Shown here piece by piece: positions 5,680-8,256 of a DNA stretch of 8,256 bases. Position numbers and translations under genes: made by a program. The stretch is from an uncultured Oscillospiraceae bacterium. GTDB lineage: Bacteria; Bacillota; Clostridia; Oscillospirales; Oscillospiraceae. The notes under the pieces are model-generated. The model searched no databases. It worked only from the letters and a program-made list of their open reading frames with translations, and was not told the DNA's origin. Within the stretch, counting starts at the first letter, position 1; every line of letters begins with the position of its first letter. The stretch lies in assembly GCA_934615645.1 (NCBI GenBank), contig CAKTTR010000075.1, positions 1 through 8,256 of the forward strand, in the 5' to 3' direction.

Positions 5680-7506
5680 TTATGGGGTGGGGGGCTTGGG
5701 GTGGTAGTGGGTGTAGATGGTTTCGGCGATGGTTTGGGGGACGATGGCGGCGAGGGCCGGCACGTCGGCTTCGCGGATGGCGCGGAGGGTTTTGAAGTGG
5801 CGCAGCAGCGCGGCCTTGCGGGCGGGGCCGACGCCGGGGAGGGCGTCGAGCTCGGAGGCCTGCAGGCGGCGGCTGCGCAGCTGGCGGTGGTAGGTGATGG
5901 CGAAGCGGTGGGTCTCCTCCTGGATCTGCCCGATGAGGGCGAAGAGGGCCGGGACGGCGGTGACGCTGGTCTCGCGGCCATCCGGCGTTAAAAGAGCGCG
6001 GGTGCGGTGGCGGCTGTCCTTGACCATGCCGTAGACGGGCAGGTCCAGGCCCAGGGACGCCAGCTCCTGGCGGGCGGCGTCCGCGTGGACCGCGCCGCCG
6101 TCGATGAGGACGAGGTCCGGCTTTTCGGCAAAGCCCGCGTCGCCTGCCAGATAATGGGTGAAGCGGCGGCGCAGGACCTGGCGCATGGCGGCGATGTCGT
6201 TCTGATCCGGCATGTCCCGCAGCTTAAAGCGCTTGTAATCTTGTTTGCTGGGCCGCCCGCCCCGGAAGACGACCATCGACGCGACGATGTCCGTCCCGTC
6301 AATATGCGAAATATCGTAGGACTCCATGCGGTCGGGGCAGGTCTCCAGGCCGAGGAGCTGCTGGAGCTGCAGCAGCAGCTGCTGGCGGCGCTCCTGCTTC
6401 GTCGTGACGCGCTCCAGCTCTTCTTTCGCGTTGGCCTGGGCGATGGCCAGGCGGCGCAGATGGTCCCCCCGCTGGGGGACGCGGAGGGTCACGCGCTTGC
6501 CAAGCTGCTCGTAGAGAAGCTGGGCGAAGGGCGCGGCGTCCTCCATCGGCTGGGGGAGGAGGATCAGCCGCGGGGCGGCGCGGCGGGCGAGGTAATATTG
6601 CTTGACGAGGCTGGAAATGGCGTCGGGCGCCGAATCCGCGGCGTCTAAAATTTCATAATCTTTATCTAATAAATTGCCGCCGACAAAGTGGAGGACGGCA
6701 AAGCAGGCGCGGGTGCCGCTTGCGCAATAGCCGATGACGTCGGTATCGGCCATGGTCCCGGCGGTGACGAGCTGCTTCTCGCCCAGGGTCGTGACGGCGG
6801 CGAGCTGGTCGCGCAGGGCGGCGGCGCGCTCAAAGGCCAGGGCCTCGGCGGCCTGCTCCATCTCGACCTTTAGCTGCTTTGCCACCTGCTGGTAGCGGCC
6901 CTGGAGGACGGCGGCGACCTGGGTCATCCGCGCATGATAATCCGCCTGGGTGCAGCGGAGCTGGCACCAGCCGTCGCAGTTGCCCATGTCGTAATTCAGG
7001 CAGGGGCGGGCCTTGCCCAGGTCCCGGGGGAATTGCTTGTGGCAGCCGGGCAGGCGGAAGGTCAGGCGCAGGGTGTCGAGCAAATGCTGCGTCACGCCGC
7101 GGCTGGCGAAGGGGCCGAAGTACTGGGCGCCGTCGTCCAGGGCGCGGTTTTCCAGGGTGATCGTCGGGTAGTCCTGCCGCAGGTCCAGGCGCAGGTAGGG
7201 GTAGCCCTTGGCGTCCTTTAAGAGGATGTTATACTTGGGCATGTGCCGCTTGATGAGGCTGCACTCTAGGACGAGGGCCTCAAACTCCGTCCGGGCGGCG
7301 ATGACCTCGAAATCGTCGACGCAGGAGACCATTTTGCGGGTCTTCGGCGTGTGGGACGCCGTCTCCTGGAAGTATTGGCTGACGCGGTTTTTGAGCTTTT
7401 TCGCCTTGCCGACGTAGATGATCTGGCCGGTTTGATCGTGCATCAGGTACACGCCGGGGACCAGGGGGAGGCTGCGGGCCTTCTCCTTGAGCTCTTCTTT
7501 TGTCAT
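5680..7506 (-). CDS. uvrC: Excinuclease ABC subunit C (UvrC)
   Basis: UvrC makes both incisions around bulky DNA lesions after UvrA/UvrB damage recognition. The 608-residue protein has every expected domain. The N-terminal GIY-YIG nuclease has GVY (18-20), YVGKAKKLKNR (31-41) and Glu76. Four cysteines, C155, C169, C177 and C181, match the spacing of the iron-sulfur ligands reported in E. coli UvrC. A UvrB-interacting UVR helix pair spans about 203-238. The RNase H-like C-terminal nuclease has Asp398 (ESYDIS), Asp469 (LVLIDGG) and His533 (EETHRF). A helix-hairpin-helix region (551-588) contains LPGVGPARKAALL. The start at 7504-7506 is preferred over the in-frame ATG at 7552-7554 because AAAGGGG (7516-7522) lies 9 nt upstream and the extra residues fall in a GC-rich hairpin. 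It lies 95 nt downstream of the HPr-family gene. Confidence 0.98.
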   Translation of the reverse strand: MTKEELKEKARSLPLVPGVYLMHDQTGQIIYVGKAKKLKNRVSQYFQETASHTPKTRKMVSCVDDFEVIAARTEFEALVLECSLIKRHMPKYNILLKDAKGYPYLRLDLRQDYPTITLENRALDDGAQYFGPFASRGVTQHLLDTLRLTFRLPGCHKQFPRDLGKARPCLNYDMGNCDGWCQLRCTQADYHARMTQVAAVLQGRYQQVAKQLKVEMEQAAEALAFERAAALRDQLAAVTTLGEKQLVTAGTMADTDVIGYCASGTRACFAVLHFVGGNLLDKDYEILDAADSAPDAISSLVKQYYLARRAAPRLILLPQPMEDAAPFAQLLYEQLGKRVTLRVPQRGDHLRRLAIAQANAKEELERVTTKQERRQQLLLQLQQLLGLETCPDRMESYDISHIDGTDIVASMVVFRGGRPSKQDYKRFKLRDMPDQNDIAAMRQVLRRRFTHYLAGDAGFAEKPDLVLIDGGAVHADAARQELASLGLDLPVYGMVKDSRHRTRALLTPDGRETSVTAVPALFALIGQIQEETHRFAITYHRQLRSRRLQASELDALPGVGPARKAALLRHFKTLRAIREADVPALAAIVPQTIAETIYTHYHPKPPTP

Positions 7507-7533
7507 TCCCCCACGCCCCTTTCCGCGCGGCAA

Positions 7534-7587
7534 CGCAAGCAGGCCCGCCGACATTTGCCAGCGGGCCTGCCCGTCTTGCTGCTTGCG
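7534..7587 (-). promoter_or_regulatory. GC-rich hairpin with an alternative pairing between ptsH-like gene and uvrC
   Basis: A perfect 10-bp stem (7539-7548 with 7561-7570, core CAGGCCCGC/GCGGGCCTG) has a 12-nt loop. It is followed on the minus strand by TTGCGTTG, so it lacks the U-run of a strong terminator. A second pairing, 7534-7542 with 7579-7587 (CGCAAGCAG/CTGCTTGCG), shares four bases with the first stem. The two can compete, or coexist with a bulge. It may reduce read-through into uvrC; this is inference. Confidence 0.45.
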
Positions 7588-7601
7588 CTTGTGGATCCTG
7601 C

Positions 7602-7862
7602 TTAGTAGACGTCCTTCTCCAGCATTTTGGCCAGGGTCTTGACAGCCGCCTCTTCGTCGGGGCCGTCGGCGATCAAGGTCACGACGGTGCCGGAGGTGAT
7701 GGCCATGGACAGAACGCCCAGCAGGCTCTTGGCGTTGATGCGGCGCTCGTCCACCTCGACCCAGACGTTGGCCCGAAATTCGTTGGCTTTCTGGATGAAA
7801 TAAGTCGCCTGCTTGTTATGCAGGCCGGATTCGCATTTGACGATGGTCTGTAAGGTAAACAT
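7602..7862 (-). CDS. HPr-family phosphocarrier protein (PTS HPr or Crh-like)
   Basis: This 86-residue cytoplasmic protein has the length and fold signature of HPr, which relays phosphate from enzyme I to sugar-specific PTS enzymes and, in Firmicutes, is phosphorylated on Ser46 by HPr kinase for catabolite control. His15 (GLHNKQATYF, 13-22) and Ser46 (INAKSLLGVLSMAI, 42-55) are both in place. However, the usual Arg17-Pro18 after the active histidine is Lys17-Gln18, and residue 16 is Asn. Phosphotransfer may therefore be altered, and a regulatory, Crh-like role is possible. The ATG at 7860-7862 is chosen because GGGAG (7871-7875) lies 8 nt upstream; a GTG three codons earlier would overlap that site. 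A good promoter lies just upstream, and uvrC follows. Family membership is secure, but a PTS versus regulatory role is not. Confidence 0.93.
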   Translation of the reverse strand: MFTLQTIVKCESGLHNKQATYFIQKANEFRANVWVEVDERRINAKSLLGVLSMAITSGTVVTLIADGPDEEAAVKTLAKMLEKDVY

Positions 7863-7905
7863 GAGATACACTCCCGATCCATTCGATTTCCCTTTTCATT
7901 ATAAT

Positions 7906-7933
7906 ATAATAGCAAAATCCCGGAAAAAGTCAA
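7906..7933 (-). promoter_or_regulatory. Sigma-A type promoter of the HPr-family gene
   Basis: On the minus strand, TTGACT (7928-7933) and TATTAT (7906-7911) are separated by 16 nt. The -10 is preceded by TGC, an extended -10 element. A second TATAAT (7898-7903) lies just downstream. Transcription would start near 7899, giving a leader of about 37 nt. No catabolite operator was recognised. Confidence 0.75.
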
Positions 7934-7934
7934 C

Positions 7935-7957
7935 AAAAAAGCCGCGCAGCGGCGCGG
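7935..7957 (-). terminator. Intrinsic terminator just ahead of the HPr-family gene promoter
   Basis: On the minus strand CCGCGC pairs with GCGCGG across the loop CGCT (7942-7957), then C and six T residues (7935-7940) follow. The T-run ends only 1 nt before the TTG-containing -35 region. It would stop transcription arriving from a minus-strand gene beyond the right edge of the window. Confidence 0.7.
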
Positions 7958-8038
7958 GATTGGCGGGGGCGTGCAAGGCGGGCCCCAAGGGGGTTTTGTT
8001 TTTGTGCGATTTTCCGGTTTGTAGGTGGTTGCGGCGGT

Positions 8039-8053
8039 GGGGGGGCGGGGGGG
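8039..8053 (+). other. G-quadruplex candidate (two G7 runs split by one C)
   Basis: Two runs of seven G (8039-8045 and 8047-8053) flank a single C. Each run can supply two G3 tracts with one-base loops, which meets the usual quadruplex pattern. It lies in repeat-poor intergenic sequence (7958-8081) that otherwise shows no gene or clear signal. Confidence 0.5.
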
Positions 8054-8081
8054 CGGCGCGCCTGTTGCGGCGCTGGGCACC

Positions 8082-8109
8082 AAAAAAGGCTCCCTTGTGT
8101 AAAGGGAGC
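8082..8109 (-). terminator. Intrinsic terminator formed by a C-family repeat
   Basis: Read on the minus strand, GCTCCCTT pairs with AAGGGAGC (8089-8096 with 8102-8109, 5-nt loop), followed by C and six T residues (8082-8087). It would terminate minus-strand transcription entering from the right edge, in tandem with the terminator at 7935-7957. Confidence 0.65.
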
Positions 8110-8130
8110 TGGCAGCGAAGCTGACTGAGG
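8089..8130 (-). repeat. C-module repeat (third copy, inverted)
   Basis: On the minus strand it reads CCCTCAGTCAGCTTCGCTG and then the CAGCTCCCTT hairpin. It parallels CCCTCTCAGTCAGCTTCGCTG at 390-410. CAGC (8113-8116) pairs with GCTG (8120-8123). Confidence 0.75.
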
Positions 8131-8256
8131 GATTGATGCACTGCAATAGCAGGTTTCTGGCGCAGTACTCGACTACTCCAGGCTTTTAAAAGCAAACTAG
8201 AAAATTTCTACAAGCCAATTTCTACCAGACAGTTTAGTTACCGCCCTCCGGGGGCC
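8131..8256 (-). repeat. E tail and start of A composite (copy 6, inverted, cut by window end)
   Basis: Its reverse complement follows 61-190 closely. Shared blocks are GGCCCCCGGAGGGCGGT, CTGGTAGA-ATTGGCTTGTAG, GTCGAGTACTGCG and GCAGTGCATCAATCCCTC. The A hairpin itself would start beyond the right edge. The copy faces copy 1, so the window is bracketed by inverted copies. Confidence 0.85.

Noticed and set aside
7507..7554. 16-residue N-terminal extension of UvrC
   Set aside because: It has no ribosome binding site, overlaps a GC-rich hairpin, and UvrC proteins start near the MTKEELKEKA segment.
7968..7996. Plus-strand terminator (CCCC/GGGG followed by TTTTGTTTTT)
   Set aside because: The stem is only about 4 bp and no plus-strand gene precedes it.

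Overview
The window looks like chromosomal DNA of a GC-rich gut-type Firmicute, most likely class Clostridia and probably Oscillospirales/Ruminococcaceae. This rests on strong AGGAGG-type ribosome binding sites, the rsmD-coaD-coiled-coil protein order, an HPr-family phosphocarrier of clostridial type, and intergenic repeats of a kind I associate with those genomes. The taxonomic call is inference, not a database result.

Six protein genes are supported, all on the minus strand. From high to low coordinates (direction of transcription) they are: an HPr-family phosphocarrier (7602-7862) behind a clear extended -10 promoter; uvrC, excinuclease ABC subunit C (5680-7506); the close-set operon rsmD (4071-4622), coaD (3558-4055) and a coiled-coil protein of unknown function (3054-3554), closed by a strong intrinsic terminator; and a phosphoglucomutase/phosphomannomutase-family enzyme (598-2310), also closed by a terminator. 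The genes are housekeeping: carbon regulation, DNA repair, 16S rRNA methylation, coenzyme A synthesis and sugar phosphate metabolism. Open frames on the plus strand are antisense shadows.

The unusual part is what lies between the genes. Positions 1-525, 2311-3053, 4623-5679 and 7958-8256 carry no credible gene. They are largely built from a small set of dispersed, hairpin-rich repeat modules, labelled here A, B, C, D and E. The commonest composite is D (about 130 nt), then a GC-rich stem (TTAGGGCGGG/CCCGCCCTAA), then the A hairpin (GATTCTTTCTTC/GAAGAAAGAATC), then GCCCCCGGAGGGC, then an E tail or a variable flank. Complete or near-complete copies lie at 2594-2914, 4750-5002 (inverted), 5082-5345 and 5377-5640. 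A copy cut by the window's left edge lies at 1-190, and one cut by its right edge at 8131-8256 (inverted). B and C modules, which are separate long hairpins, occur at 191-345, 390-457, 2421-2536 and 8082-8130.

Several stems differ between copies in ways that keep the pairing (compensatory changes). This suggests that the folded structure has been maintained, or that it matters for how the element spreads. At least one module (C at 8082-8109) also forms a textbook terminator on the gene-bearing strand. No transposase or RAYT gene is present, so any mobilising enzyme would have to act in trans. This dispersed structured repeat family is the best candidate here for something poorly described.
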